DNA of 40,833 bases from an uncultured Granulosicoccaceae bacterium (GCA_937928685.1 CALGJU010000213.1:1-40833); one strand, 5' to 3'. Numbered from the stretch's first letter, positions 15,430 through 25,331 are shown. Notes: generated by a model not told the origin, from the sequence alone. Translations and numbers: made by a program.

Positions 15430-16338
15430 ATGCACTTTCATAATAAGTATCTGGCCGAATTCTTCGGCACATTCTGGCTGGTGCTGGGTGGGTGTGGTAC
15501 CGCAATCTTTGCAGCTGTATTCGCGAAAGACCTGGGAATCAATGTTGGCCTGGTAGGCGTCTCACTGGCTTTCGGTTTAACCGTCCTGACGATGGCTTAC
15601 GCGGTAGGTCACGTATCGGGCGGGCATTTCAACCCGGCAGTGTCGATCGGCCTGTGGGTTGGTGGAAGATTCGGTTTCGGCCATCTTATTCCTTACATCG
15701 TTTTTCAGGTGTTAGGTGCGGTAGCTGCAGCATTCGTTCTACAGTGGTTTGTAACTGACGCTGGTGGTTTGGCGACTGATGCCAATGGCCTGAATGGTGG
15801 TGCCATAGCATCGTTGGCCTCTAATGGCTATGCAGAAGCTTCACCGGGTGGGTTCAGCATGAATTCGGTTATCCTGATGGAAGTCATCATGACTGCTTTC
15901 TTCCTGATAATCATCATGGGTGCTACCGACGAACGTGCTCCAGCTGGTTTTGCACCGATTGCTATCGGTCTTGGCCTGACGTTGATTCACCTGATCTCTA
16001 TCCCTGTATCAAACACTTCTGTTAACCCTGCTCGAAGCACCGGTCCGGCATTGGTATCCCACTTCTTCGGTGAAGGTGGCGACACAGTGATTACCCAGCT
16101 TCCTGTTTTCTGGGCAGCACCGATCGTCGGTGGTGTATTGGGCGCAATTATTTATCGCCTGATCGTATCGGGTGCAGCACCTGCTGACTCTACTCCTGAG
16201 CGTGTTGAGTATCGTGAGCCTGAGTATCGTAGTGCACCGCCAGTGGATCGTGACTATGCTGACCGTGGTGGTGAGTATCGTGGTGATCGTGGTGAGTATC
16301 GTGACTACCGCGAAGAGTATCGCGACGATCGTTACTAG
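15430..16338 (+). CDS. aqpZ: Aquaporin Z with charged repetitive C-terminal tail
   Basis: A 302-residue major intrinsic protein with six membrane helices. The two pore half-helix signatures are GGHFNPAVS (about residue 64) and [14 protein letters not shown] (about 197), with the Arg after the second NPA expected of the selectivity filter. The start [23 protein letters not shown] and the overall pattern are AqpZ-like, so it is a water channel of the inner membrane. E. coli AqpZ is about 231 residues. Here residues 256-302 add a cytoplasmic tail built from short units [12 protein letters not shown] and [10 protein letters not shown], about two thirds of them Arg, Asp, Glu or Tyr. AAAGGA precedes the ATG and a strong terminator follows. 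Confidence 0.93.
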   Translation: MHFHNKYLAEFFGTFWLVLGGCGTAIFAAVFAKDLGINVGLVGVSLAFGLTVLTMAYAVGHVSGGHFNPAVSIGLWVGGRFGFGHLIPYIVFQVLGAVAAAFVLQWFVTDAGGLATDANGLNGGAIASLASNGYAEASPGGFSMNSVILMEVIMTAFFLIIIMGATDERAPAGFAPIAIGLGLTLIHLISIPVSNTSVNPARSTGPALVSHFFGEGGDTVITQLPVFWAAPIVGGVLGAIIYRLIVSGAAPADSTPERVEYREPEYRSAPPVDRDYADRGGEYRGDRGEYRDYREEYRDDRY

Positions 16339-16368
16339 TCAGTTTCACTGACCAGTAGTTAGATCAGA

Positions 16369-16399
16369 CGTGGCGCAGCAATGCGCCACGTTTTTTTTT
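16369..16399 (+). terminator. Rho-independent terminator of aqpZ
   Basis: A 9-bp stem CGTGGCGCA / TGCGCCACG (16369-16377 with 16382-16390) with a GCAA loop is followed by nine Ts. Confidence 0.92.
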
Positions 16400-16502
16400 G
16401 CCTGAAGAAAAGTTGCCCGCTGATACACTCGACTGAGAAACCCTCTACGGCGTTCCGAGTGAATGCTTACTCGCGCTCTGCGCGTTATTAATGGACTGAT
16501 GA

Positions 16503-18320
16503 ATGCGTAGCTACGCACGACAGGAAGAGCCTCACGCTAATCGTGATGACTTTGCCAATCTGAAAAAGCTGTCACCGTATGTCTGGCGCTATAGCCGGCG
16601 GGTTGGCCTGGCATTGGCGTGTTTACTTGTCGCAAAGCTTGCCACAGTGTGCATCCCGCTGGTCCTCAAGGGCATTATCGATCGATTGGATGCCTCCTCG
16701 TTGCAGGAGAACCTGCTGGTGGTAGCGCCAATGGCGCTGCTTTTGGCCTATGGCGCGTTGCGTCTGGCCGGTGGTGTTTTTAACGAACTTCGCGACATAT
16801 TATTTGCCCGGGTTCGCTATAGCGCGATGCACCAGATGTCTGTAGATGTGCTGGAGCATCTGCACAGGCTTTCTCTGCGATTCCATCTGGAGCGCAATAC
16901 CGGTGGTATTTCTCGAGATCTGGAGCGCGGAACACGCAGCCTTGCCTCTGTTTTGAATTTATTGGTATTCAGTATATTGCCAACCATTGCTGAGTTTATT
17001 CTGGTTGGTGCAATTTTACTGTTCCGTTACGACTGGCACTTGATGGCAGTGATACTGGTCACGGTTGCGGCCTATGTGATTTTCACTTTATCGATGAGCA
17101 AGTGGCGTATGAGCTTTCGCCACGAAATGAACAAATACGATAGCGAAGCCAATGGCCGTGCCATCGATAGCTTGCTCAACTATGAGACAGTGAAATATTT
17201 TAACAACGAAGAGATGGAGCGTGACTACTACCATGAGCGATTGGACGCATGGCGCAGTGCTGGTCTAAAAACACAAATCAGTTTGTCAGCGCTTAACTTT
17301 GGTCAAGGTGCCATCGTCACGATCGGCGTCACGGTCATTATGATTCTGTCAGCTAAAGAGGTAGCTGCCGGAAACATCACTATCGGTGATCTGGTATTGA
17401 TCAATGCGTTGATGCTGCAGTTGTTCATACCGCTAAGTATTCTTGGCTCTGTATACAGACAGCTTCAATATTCACTTGCCGATATGGATCTTGTGATAAA
17501 GCTGTTGGACAAACCGCCGGAGATAAATGACGTAGATAATGCAAAGCCATTGGATGTGACTGAAGGTGAGGTGTGTTTTCGCAATGTCAGTTTTCACTAC
17601 AATGAAGATCGCAAAATACTTGAACAGGTAGATTTTCGTATTCCGGCGGGACACAAACTCGCGGTAGTAGGTCCCTCAGGATCAGGAAAATCAACACTGG
17701 TTAGATTGTTGTTTCGTTTTTATGAGGTCACTGATGGAAGTATTGAGATTGATGGTCAATCGATCTCCCAATGTACACAGCAGAGCCTGCGGCGTGCTAT
17801 TGGCATCGTACCTCAGGACACTGTGCTATTTAACGATACGATTCGCTACAACATTGCGTACGCAAAAAATGATGCCACTGACGATGAAGTCATTGCTGCT
17901 GCTAACAGCGCTGATCTTGGAGAATTGTTATCGCGCCTTCCCGACGGGCTGGATACCGTGGTTGGAGAGCGTGGTCTTAAACTATCGGGTGGTGAGAAGC
18001 AGCGACTTGCGATATCTAGAGTGATCTTGAAAGCACCGCGTATCATCGTTTTTGATGAAGCGACGTCAAGTCTTGATAGTCAATCTGAGCGTGCGATATT
18101 AGGCGCGTTGGATAAAGCCAGTAGCAATGCGACCACCATGGTCATAGCGCATCGCTTATCCACTGTAGTAGATGCAGATACCATTGTCGTTATGGAAAAC
18201 GGAAGAATTGTAGAGTCCGGGAGCCATGCGGGCTTGCTAGAACAGGAAGGTCTATACCATCGCTTATGGCAGATGCAGCAGAGCAAAGAACAGGATGCCG
18301 GCAACCTTAACCAGGATTAA
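16503..18320 (+). CDS. Atm1-type ABC exporter (fused membrane and ATPase domains)
   Basis: A 605-residue half-transporter. Residues 30-330 form a six-helix type I exporter domain containing LNYETVKYFNNEEMERDYY, a hallmark of the Atm1/HMT1 group that exports glutathione-linked or sulfur/metal compounds. The ATPase domain (about 355-590) has Walker A GPSGSGKST, Q-loop VPQDTVLF, signature LSGGEKQR, Walker B IIVFDEATSS and switch AHRLST. All catalytic residues are present, so it should be active as a homodimer. It starts with ATG at 16503, 104 bases after the aqpZ T-run, so it probably has its own promoter. The true substrate is unknown; heavy-metal or glutathione-conjugate export is the family expectation. 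Confidence 0.9.
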   Translation: MRSYARQEEPHANRDDFANLKKLSPYVWRYSRRVGLALACLLVAKLATVCIPLVLKGIIDRLDASSLQENLLVVAPMALLLAYGALRLAGGVFNELRDILFARVRYSAMHQMSVDVLEHLHRLSLRFHLERNTGGISRDLERGTRSLASVLNLLVFSILPTIAEFILVGAILLFRYDWHLMAVILVTVAAYVIFTLSMSKWRMSFRHEMNKYDSEANGRAIDSLLNYETVKYFNNEEMERDYYHERLDAWRSAGLKTQISLSALNFGQGAIVTIGVTVIMILSAKEVAAGNITIGDLVLINALMLQLFIPLSILGSVYRQLQYSLADMDLVIKLLDKPPEINDVDNAKPLDVTEGEVCFRNVSFHYNEDRKILEQVDFRIPAGHKLAVVGPSGSGKSTLVRLLFRFYEVTDGSIEIDGQSISQCTQQSLRRAIGIVPQDTVLFNDTIRYNIAYAKNDATDDEVIAAANSADLGELLSRLPDGLDTVVGERGLKLSGGEKQRLAISRVILKAPRIIVFDEATSSLDSQSERAILGALDKASSNATTMVIAHRLSTVVDADTIVVMENGRIVESGSHAGLLEQEGLYHRLWQMQQSKEQDAGNLNQD

Positions 18321-18371
18321 GTAGTTGAGGTATGCCGGCCAGTGGGTAAGCTTAAGCGTGCGCTTGTATGT

Positions 18372-19316
18372 CTATTCGTCAACAGCTGCGACAGCAATCG
18401 TGGTGTTGGCGACAATGTCGGCTATTTCGCTATCGAAGTGGCTGTTTGCGCGTGCAAACGCTTCGTTGATGCCGTCACGTAGTGCAAAGGCGTAACGCGA
18501 GCCGGTCGGTGAGCCCCAGAAACTAATGACCTGTCGCAGCTCCTGATCGGACAACTGACTATAGGCATTTTTCAGCATCGCGAGGGTGTAATTTCGATTT
18601 AGTGTGGCCATCTTAGGGCGTCTTGCGTCCGTGACCGAAAAGTACACGCTGTAGTTGTTGGCGCCGATTTCTGAAGGTCGAGCGTTTGCAGCAAATGAAG
18701 ACGCCGCGATTTGATTAATAGAAATATCCAGTTGTAGTTCACTTGCCATAGCAGCAAGGTTCACTGTTTTCAGGAGCTCTTCTGTCTGGTCTGATTTACG
18801 ACTTGTTCTGGCTTCATCAATGGTGGCCGGAATACCTGCGCTGTACGATTCGATGATGCTCTGCGCTTCCAGTAACGAGGCGTCTCTGCCCAGCGGCGAG
18901 TCGAGCCACTTCAATACGACAGCCTGCTCTGATTGGCTGAGAGAGTTGTTAAGTGAGCTGACGATACGATCCCTGAAATTGTCTGGATGGTAGGCAGTTT
19001 TCATGGCAGCGAGTATTTTTTTGTGCATCACTTGCGAATTACTTGACGCGGCAGCTCCCATGCTTAAAAAGCTTTTTCGAACCAGAGGTGCTATTTGTTC
19101 TACGCGAATTTCAGTACTTGAATTCTGGTAAATCGATAGAGCGCCAGATGTGGTTTCCGCTGCAGCGTGGGTCGCCACAGCTGCAGTGACAGGAGTGGTG
19201 TTTGCATCATTCGACAGCGCGAGCTGCGAACATAGAAGCAGAACAGCGCAGAGTGAATAGTTAAGTTGCACGTTTTTCTTTCCGAATGTCTGTTCTGTCG
19301 TTTTGCCATTCGACAT
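18372..19316 (-). CDS. Secreted protein with two DUF2059-like repeats
   Basis: A 314-residue protein if the ATG at 19316 is used. The frame is open to a TTG at 19349, overlapping the upstream gene. A GTG at 19271 with GGAAAG before it would give a tidier signal peptide (QLNYSLCAVLLLCSQLALS). The mature part holds two related segments, LSQSEQAVVLKWLDSPLGRDASLLE and LSDQELRQVISFWGSPTGSRYAFAL, which match the pattern at the end of DUF2059 domains (short helical repeats of unknown role in secreted proteins). It is the third gene of the DUF1800-DUF1501 unit, and its leader starts right at the DUF1501 stop. Confidence 0.7.
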   Translation of the reverse strand: MSNGKTTEQTFGKKNVQLNYSLCAVLLLCSQLALSNDANTTPVTAAVATHAAAETTSGALSIYQNSSTEIRVEQIAPLVRKSFLSMGAAASSNSQVMHKKILAAMKTAYHPDNFRDRIVSSLNNSLSQSEQAVVLKWLDSPLGRDASLLEAQSIIESYSAGIPATIDEARTSRKSDQTEELLKTVNLAAMASELQLDISINQIAASSFAANARPSEIGANNYSVYFSVTDARRPKMATLNRNYTLAMLKNAYSQLSDQELRQVISFWGSPTGSRYAFALRDGINEAFARANSHFDSEIADIVANTTIAVAAVDE

Positions 19317-19345
19317 GGTGATTGGGCAGGGCTCGATTAAGTTAA

Positions 19346-20701
19346 TCAAGCTAAAAATCCTAGTTTGCGTGTATCAAAATTTTTCAAAGAAGGCAGTAAC
19401 TGATCAATTTCCGTACTGTGTAGTCCTAACCAATGCAGCATGGTAGCGGCATATTGGCATACAGCAGTTGTCGGTACGATGCGACCATTTCTGGAGTCAT
19501 CCGGCCCATCAACAAGAATTCTGGGAATTGATCCGTAAATATCACTTCCCGCAACAGCGTTACCCATCACAATATGGTGATTTCCCCAGCCGTGGTCGGT
19601 GCCATCGCCGTTACTGGTGACAGAGCGCCCGAAGTCTGATGTAGTAAAACTGACGACGTTTTCCTGATGACCAATCTCAAGCAGTGCCTGATTAAAAAAC
19701 TCAAGTGCCGAGGCAATGTTGGCGTACAGCGCGGGTTGTTTTTCAAGCTGGTAGTCGTGGGTATCAAAACCGCCAAGCTCGACATAAAACAACTGCCGGT
19801 AGAGGCGAAACTCATCTTTGATGGAAATCAGTTTTGCAACCATCGCCAACTGATCAGCCAATGGGTTATCTTTGGGAACGGGTGTTTGTAGCTCGCCGCG
19901 TTTGGCAAGCGCTGCTCCCACGTTGGTAGACAGGACTAATGCTCTGGACTGTAGCTCGGCGTAAGCCTGTTCAAAAACGTTGTTGTATTGTGCGTGCAAC
20001 AATTGAATAAAGGCTTCGCGGCGCGGCATTTGCCATTTGGATTGGTGATCTCCCATTCCTGCGTAGCTGCGTACGCCGTCACTATTGATATTGAAGGCGG
20101 AAAAATCGCCGCCTGATTGCCAGTCATTGCTGCCACTGAGGCTGATAGAGGCTAGGTTTGGATTGGGTTGATTTCTGCTGACAATATCAGCGGCACGTGC
20201 ACCCCAGCCTGCGTTTGATTGGTGATAGTGATTGAGCTTTTGCCACTGACGAGTCTGATCGTTGTGAGAAAAAAGATGTTCCGGTAAGCGAATAGATTTG
20301 TTGCGAACATCCTCTGCAGTACCTGGTTCAAGCAGGGTGCCGACATTAGATTGAAATGCCAGCTGGCCACTTTCAAATAACGGTTTAAGTGCGGCCATAT
20401 GGGGGTTGAGCCCGACAGCAGTGGTATTGGCCGTTACAGGATTCAGTAACAGGAGATCATTGGCCGGTACAGCAAGATGGCCGCGCCCTTGAGCGTATTC
20501 AGCGTAGCCGGCACCGGCGGCTGGAACGATCATGTTAAATCCGTCATTGCCACCGTTTAAGTGGATGCACACCAGGGCACGATAATCAGCGCCACTTGCC
20601 TGAGCGTGGGCAAACTTTGTCACTGAACCACCGGCCAGACCTGCGCCAAGGATAGTGCGACAACCGAGTTCTATAAATTTTCTGCGAGTGTATTTATTCA
20701 T
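19346..20701 (-). CDS. DUF1501 family Tat-exported protein
   Basis: A 451-residue protein. The ATG at 20701 begins MNKYTRRKFIELGCRTILG, a twin-arginine signal (TRRKF), cleaved near AHA-QA. The frame is open further up, but that overlaps the DUF1800 gene. DUF1501 proteins are sulfatase/alkaline-phosphatase-like in fold. Seen here are CIHLNGGNDGFNMIVP, LAFQSNVGTLLEPG, ELGGFDTHDYQLEKQ, FTTSDFGRSVTSNGDGTDHGWGNH and GSIPRI, all typical. It is 13 bases downstream of the DUF1800 gene, a pairing found widely in Proteobacteria and Planctomycetes. The enzymatic role is not established. Confidence 0.9.
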   Translation of the reverse strand: MNKYTRRKFIELGCRTILGAGLAGGSVTKFAHAQASGADYRALVCIHLNGGNDGFNMIVPAAGAGYAEYAQGRGHLAVPANDLLLLNPVTANTTAVGLNPHMAALKPLFESGQLAFQSNVGTLLEPGTAEDVRNKSIRLPEHLFSHNDQTRQWQKLNHYHQSNAGWGARAADIVSRNQPNPNLASISLSGSNDWQSGGDFSAFNINSDGVRSYAGMGDHQSKWQMPRREAFIQLLHAQYNNVFEQAYAELQSRALVLSTNVGAALAKRGELQTPVPKDNPLADQLAMVAKLISIKDEFRLYRQLFYVELGGFDTHDYQLEKQPALYANIASALEFFNQALLEIGHQENVVSFTTSDFGRSVTSNGDGTDHGWGNHHIVMGNAVAGSDIYGSIPRILVDGPDDSRNGRIVPTTAVCQYAATMLHWLGLHSTEIDQLLPSLKNFDTRKLGFLA

Positions 20702-20714
20702 ATGATCCGTACCG

Positions 20715-22433
20715 CTATCGTTGCACTGCAGCTTCTGGGGATGAGACAAACAGAAACAGCAGGTCTTCTGCCCGAATCTCTGATGATGCGTTTTTACGTG
20801 CGTCAAGCAGGTAGTCCGCCTGCGTGCGCAAATTGTCACTGAGTGGTTTGCCAAGCGTCAGCTTGCTGAGCAATTCGTAGAGCGATTCGCGATCATCATC
20901 CATTAACATCAGTCTGGAAATATCCACTGGCGCTAAATTGCGCTCGGAGGTTGACTCAGTGTTGTTCCAGACGCTGTGGGCAAGCATGGCACTGGTGATG
21001 TCAATAATGCTGCTTTCATTGTGGATCTGAAATTCCGGCGACTTTAAGCCCATATCGCGTATTGCACCGCTCTGGCTAAAGGCGGGTGAGAAGAAATTAA
21101 AAACAGAGGGTGATTGCAATGGTGCTTGTGCCAGTCTGTTTTTTAACCAACCGTAGCTGAAATCCGGATGTGCCGGGTTGCCATTAAATGCCCGCCATAG
21201 AGAGACCAGCCGCACCAGGGGTTCGCGAAGTTTTCCAAAAGCCTCCGGGTCCTGCCGGTATCCATTCATTGCCTCGTCATCGAGCAGTGTGGCTGCCACC
21301 ACAGCACCCATGTTGCCGCGCACGCCGGTGCCGTCATCGTTGAAGGTGTCGGCTACGCGCTTTACAAAACCTGCTGACGGATTGCTGGTGACCAGTTGTG
21401 AGATTAAATGTTTGGCAAAAAAGGGAGCAACATTTTTATGATTAAATATATTGTCCAGTGCATCGTTAAGATCTTGCTCCGCTGTTTGGCCGGCGGGAAG
21501 CACTACGCCGTTTAAAAGGGTTTTTTCTCCGATGTCGTGGCGTGCCTGATAGGCTTCCATCGGTGTATACCAATCCTTGTTTTTCGGATAGTTCCAATTC
21601 TCTACGCCGGTAAAATGCCAGCCGGTAAATACATGTGCAAACGCCTCTATCACCTGCTGATCATAAGTGGGTATCGGTGTACCGTTGTTGTCCAGCAGCA
21701 CAGAGCCGTCAGCCGCCATTTGTACCAGACCGATAGAGAACAACTGAAGTAGTTCCCGGGCGTAGTTTTCATCCGGCCTGATGCCGTTTTCAGGATCAGG
21801 CTTCTGGTTGCCTTTCATGCTGAGGTAGTCGCCCATAATCGGGCTCAGTGTGACAAGCTCCATTAGCTCACGGAAATTGCCGAAACTATTGGCGACTAAG
21901 ATATCGTAGTAGTTGGACAACGCTGCCTGCTCGCCCCCCAGGCCGCCCTGATCAGACACGACAAAGAATTGTGACAAGGCATACGCGACACGCTGTCTCA
22001 GTTGATCATCGGCATTGGTGGCATTTTCAAGCCAGCTGTTCACGTGTTCGCCCCAACGAGGTGGGTTGTGTTGTCGTGTCACTGGCAGCAGAAACGTTGC
22101 AGGTTTCTGCATCTGCTCTGCTACCCATGCCACGTAGCCAATGTCGCGCAAGCGAGCAATACTGGCTTCTGTCGGGCCAAAACTCGCACGATGAAGAAAG
22201 CGGGCGGCCTCGAAGTCATTGTCTATTTTTTGCGGCAGTGCTGCGCCCAGCGAAGGGAGACCGTCAGTATCAATTTTATAGGTGCTGCTGACACTCCCGG
22301 TATCAATACCGTTTTCGTTGAATAGCTTGTCGCCACCTCCGCCGCAGGCACCTAGCAGTAAACCGCCGGCGGCAATCAGTGCACTGGCTGAGAAACGTAT
22401 TGCTGTTTTCTTAAAACCGGAGTTAGTTCGCAT
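20715..22433 (-). CDS. DUF1800 family lipoprotein
   Basis: A 572-residue protein starting at the ATG at 22433 (MRTNSGFKKTAIRFSAS), with lipobox LLGAC followed by GGGGD, so it is probably a lipoprotein. DUF1800 signatures are FEAARFLHRASFGPTEASIARL, QRVAYALSQFFVVS, NYARELLQLFSIGL, VIEAFAHVFTGWHF, LIDNIFNHKNVAPFFAKHLI-like text and PLVRLVSLWRAFNG. The DUF1501 gene follows after 13 bases. The frame is open to 22502, but the upstream residues are Lys-rich and do not resemble a signal. The gene is divergent from recQ. The biochemical role of the pair is unknown. Confidence 0.9.
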   Translation of the reverse strand: MRTNSGFKKTAIRFSASALIAAGGLLLGACGGGGDKLFNENGIDTGSVSSTYKIDTDGLPSLGAALPQKIDNDFEAARFLHRASFGPTEASIARLRDIGYVAWVAEQMQKPATFLLPVTRQHNPPRWGEHVNSWLENATNADDQLRQRVAYALSQFFVVSDQGGLGGEQAALSNYYDILVANSFGNFRELMELVTLSPIMGDYLSMKGNQKPDPENGIRPDENYARELLQLFSIGLVQMAADGSVLLDNNGTPIPTYDQQVIEAFAHVFTGWHFTGVENWNYPKNKDWYTPMEAYQARHDIGEKTLLNGVVLPAGQTAEQDLNDALDNIFNHKNVAPFFAKHLISQLVTSNPSAGFVKRVADTFNDDGTGVRGNMGAVVAATLLDDEAMNGYRQDPEAFGKLREPLVRLVSLWRAFNGNPAHPDFSYGWLKNRLAQAPLQSPSVFNFFSPAFSQSGAIRDMGLKSPEFQIHNESSIIDITSAMLAHSVWNNTESTSERNLAPVDISRLMLMDDDRESLYELLSKLTLGKPLSDNLRTQADYLLDARKNASSEIRAEDLLFLFVSSPEAAVQR

Positions 22434-22585
22434 TTTCACTGCCAATCTGTGAGTGATCCCGGTGCATTTATTTTGTTTTTTTTTCCGGGCTGCGAGATAC
22501 AATGTGGTTGCACCTCGTTGAATCTTCCGCAGGTTGGTGGTCTTATCGGGAGTGCGCCGCTAAAACTTTAAGCAGGTGTTTCGCA

Positions 22586-24721
22586 TTGCCCACACAAAAC
22601 TCAGCCCTTCAATGTTTGCAGAATCTGTTTGGATATCAACAGTTTCGAGGCGACCAGCTAGCCGTTATTGAACGTGCGATAGAAGGACATGACACGTTGG
22701 TATTAATGCCCACCGGTGGCGGTAAAAGTCTCTGCTTTCAAATACCTGCTATTTTGCGTGACGGCGTAGGCATTGTTATTTCGCCGTTAATTGCACTGAT
22801 GCAAGACCAGGTACAGCAGCTGTGTCAGAACGGTGTTCGAGCGGCATATATCAATTCCAGCCAGTCTATGGATGAGCAGCGGCAGGTTGAGGCTCAGGCA
22901 ATCAACGGCGGGCTTGATCTGCTTTATATGGCACCAGAGCGGTTGGTCGGGGCATCAGGACAAGGTTTGCTTTCGCGCCTGCAGATCGCTTTATTTGCGA
23001 TTGATGAAGCTCACTGTGTGTCTCAGTGGGGGCATGATTTTCGACCGGAATATACTCAGCTTTCGTCGCTTGCAGAGAATTATCCGGGAGTACCAAGGCT
23101 GGCTCTGACAGCCACGGCTGATGAAAATACGCGGGAGGATATTCGAAAACACTTACGCCTTGAAGACGCACAATTATTTATCAGCAGTTTTGATCGACCG
23201 AACATTCAATACCGCATAGAAGGCAAGAATAACCCGCGCCAGCAGTTGCTGGAATTTATCAAGTCGGAATATCCCAGAGCTTCTGGCATCGTCTATTGCC
23301 TGTCACGCAAAAAAACCGAGGAAACGGCGGCATTTCTTAAAACACAAGGCATCAATGCCATGTGTTACCACGCTGGAATGGACAGCGCTGACAGGGCGAC
23401 GAATATGCAGCGCTTTATAGTTGAAGAGTCGGTGGTCATGGTGGCAACGGTAGCGTTTGGAATGGGTATTGATAAACCTGATGTACGCTTTGTTGCCCAC
23501 CTCGATATGCCGAAGAGCATAGAATCATACTATCAAGAGACCGGACGTGCCGGACGCGACAGCTTAGCGTCGACCGCATGGATGGTGTACGGACTACAAG
23601 ATGTAATCTCTCTGCAGCAGATGCTTGGCAGCTCTGATGCCAGTCAGGATGTCATTCAGGTGGAGCGTCATAAACTGACGGCCATGCTTGGTCTGTGTGA
23701 AGCCACTGAGTGCCGGCGTAGAACACTATTGCGCTACTTCGGCGAAACACTGGATGAGCCATGTGGTAACTGTGATACCTGTCTGAACCCGGTTGATACC
23801 TGGGATGCAACAGAGGCGGCACGTATGGCGTTATCTGCTGTGTATCGTACCGGTCAGCGATTTGGCAGTTCTTATCTTGTCGATATATTGCTAGGTAAAA
23901 AAGATGAGAGAAGCAGCCGTTTCAAACATGATCAATTAACCGTCTACGGCATAGGTACCGCCTATGACGCTAATACGTGGCGCAGCGTTTTCCGGCAGTT
24001 AATAGCCCGATCGTTGTTAACGACAGATATTGAAAGTAAGGGTGGGTTGCGACTGACAGCAACGGCGCGGCCTGTTTTAAAAGGCGAAGAGCAACTCTCT
24101 TTCAGAGTTGATGATAAGCCTGCAAAACGAAAAAAGGCTCGCAGTGGTGGTAAAACCGTGCGCCCTGAGCATGCAGAGTTATGGGAAAGCTTACGCGAAT
24201 GCAGGAGTGAAATCGCTAGGGAGCAAGGCGTACCCGCCTATGTAATTTTCCATGACGCCACGCTTATGGAGATGGTGGAAAACAAGCCTAAAACCCTGAG
24301 TGCGATGGCTGCAATCTCAGGTGTAGGTGAGGCCAAGCTAGAGAAGTACGGTCAGCAGTTTCTCGATGTAATCAATCAAGAGAGTAGTGCGCCTGATCCT
24401 GAGGACATCAGACGTAAGTTAGTATTGGAATTAGATAAAGGCACTGACATTGCGGACTTGGCTGCACAATGCAAGTTAACGCAATCTCACGTCGATACCG
24501 GGCTCATTACATTGGCAAAAGCGGGAGATTTAGCGCTGGACCGAATCGCTGCGGCATTTGATGAAGATGAACGAAATGAGCTTGAGGCTGAGATTTTGTT
24601 TGCTATCGATACAGGCGAGCAATCACTGAAGCCGGTGTATGAGAGGCTTGACGGTAAATACCCAATGACGTTGTTGCGACTGGTACAGGCGGCGATAAAA
24701 ACTGAAGTGGGAATTGAATAG
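22586..24721 (+). CDS. recQ: ATP-dependent DNA helicase RecQ with C-terminal HTH extension
   Basis: A 3'-5' superfamily 2 helicase acting in RecF-pathway recombination and fork repair. From the TTG at 22586 it has 711 residues. Motifs are [10 protein letters not shown] (motif 0), [14 protein letters not shown] (I), TATA (III), [18 protein letters not shown] (II with the aromatic loop), [14 protein letters not shown] (IV), [16 protein letters not shown] (V) and [11 protein letters not shown] (VI). The zinc site is [12 protein letters not shown] with CGNCDTCL. The winged helix and the HRDC domain ([14 protein letters not shown]) follow. About 110 residues after HRDC are additional. An ATG at 22502 is in frame but adds a Trp/Cys-rich leader with no ribosome site; AGG lies nine bases before the TTG and alignment to E. 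coli RecQ fits the shorter form. The start is uncertain. Confidence 0.93.
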   Translation: MPTQNSALQCLQNLFGYQQFRGDQLAVIERAIEGHDTLVLMPTGGGKSLCFQIPAILRDGVGIVISPLIALMQDQVQQLCQNGVRAAYINSSQSMDEQRQVEAQAINGGLDLLYMAPERLVGASGQGLLSRLQIALFAIDEAHCVSQWGHDFRPEYTQLSSLAENYPGVPRLALTATADENTREDIRKHLRLEDAQLFISSFDRPNIQYRIEGKNNPRQQLLEFIKSEYPRASGIVYCLSRKKTEETAAFLKTQGINAMCYHAGMDSADRATNMQRFIVEESVVMVATVAFGMGIDKPDVRFVAHLDMPKSIESYYQETGRAGRDSLASTAWMVYGLQDVISLQQMLGSSDASQDVIQVERHKLTAMLGLCEATECRRRTLLRYFGETLDEPCGNCDTCLNPVDTWDATEAARMALSAVYRTGQRFGSSYLVDILLGKKDERSSRFKHDQLTVYGIGTAYDANTWRSVFRQLIARSLLTTDIESKGGLRLTATARPVLKGEEQLSFRVDDKPAKRKKARSGGKTVRPEHAELWESLRECRSEIAREQGVPAYVIFHDATLMEMVENKPKTLSAMAAISGVGEAKLEKYGQQFLDVINQESSAPDPEDIRRKLVLELDKGTDIADLAAQCKLTQSHVDTGLITLAKAGDLALDRIAAAFDEDERNELEAEILFAIDTGEQSLKPVYERLDGKYPMTLLRLVQAAIKTEVGIE

Positions 24722-24731
24722 TTGAACTTAC

Positions 24732-24755
24732 CTGTGGGCCTATCCTGGCCCACAG
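24732..24755. terminator. Hairpin between convergent recQ and HHH genes
   Basis: A perfect 9-bp stem CTGTGGGCC / GGCCCACAG with loop TATCCT lies 10 bases after the recQ stop and 18 bases beyond the stop of the opposing gene. No clear T-run follows, so it is termination-like by position and stem strength only. Confidence 0.5.
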
Positions 24756-24773
24756 AGTGCGGTCTTGCCGGAC

Positions 24774-25331
24774 TTAGCTGGTTTTTGCTTTCTTTTTAGC
24801 GGGCTTTTTCTTACAGTTTTTGTCTGTCGACTTAGCAGTACAGTCTTTCTTTTTTGATTTTTTCGTGGTTTTCTTTTTTGTTTTACTGTCTTTTTTAGCT
24901 GTAGAATTTGCTTTCTTTTTAGTTGGCTTAGTCGCTTTGCCGGCTTTATCTTTGCTGCTATTTTTAGCTGTTGCCTTTTTAGACGTGTCTTTTTTTGTTG
25001 TGCTTTTACTCGCGGTGCTTTTGCCACTTGGTTTGACTGCGCCTTTGGACACAGACATATACTTTTTGTTCTTTTTAATTAATCCCTCTCCAACGCCTGT
25101 GACATTGGCCAGATCGTTAACGCTTGCAAACGCGCCGTTTTTCTTTCGATAGGCAACAATGGCGCGTGCCTTTTTCTCACCAATGCCTTTCCAGTTTTCT
25201 ATCATGGTGGCAGCATCAGCACGATTAATATCAACCACTTCAGCAGCGAACGAAGATAGTGGAGCCATCAGCAGGGTCATGACTACCAGGCTAATTTGTA
25301 CTATTTTCTGTATTTTATTCAGTGAGTTCAT
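24774..25331 (-). CDS. Periplasmic helix-hairpin-helix protein with histone-like Lys tail
   Basis: A 185-residue protein. The ATG at 25331 has GAGGA seven bases upstream. A signal peptide ends at SSFAAEV (about residue 30). A ComEA-type tandem HhH domain covers about 30-95, with VVDINRADAATMIENWKGIGEKKARAIVAYRKKNGAF and VNDLANVTGVGEGLIKKNK, which binds DNA backbone non-specifically. Residues 100-185 are almost only Lys, Ser, Thr and Ala (KKDTSKKATAK, KKKTTKKSKKK), like histone H1 or AlgP/HU tails, with two Cys in TAKSTDKNCKKK and KKKDCTAK. ComEA is the DNA receptor of natural competence; this version may bind DNA or polyanions outside the inner membrane. No com genes are adjacent. Confidence 0.8.
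   Translation of the reverse strand: MNSLNKIQKIVQISLVVMTLLMAPLSSFAAEVVDINRADAATMIENWKGIGEKKARAIVAYRKKNGAFASVNDLANVTGVGEGLIKKNKKYMSVSKGAVKPSGKSTASKSTTKKDTSKKATAKNSSKDKAGKATKPTKKKANSTAKKDSKTKKKTTKKSKKKDCTAKSTDKNCKKKPAKKKAKTS

Noticed and set aside
24780-25060. Long A/T-rich low-complexity DNA resembling a sequencing artefact
   Set aside because: It keeps one open frame with consistent Lys/Ser/Thr/Ala codons after a normal HhH domain, so it is real coding sequence.
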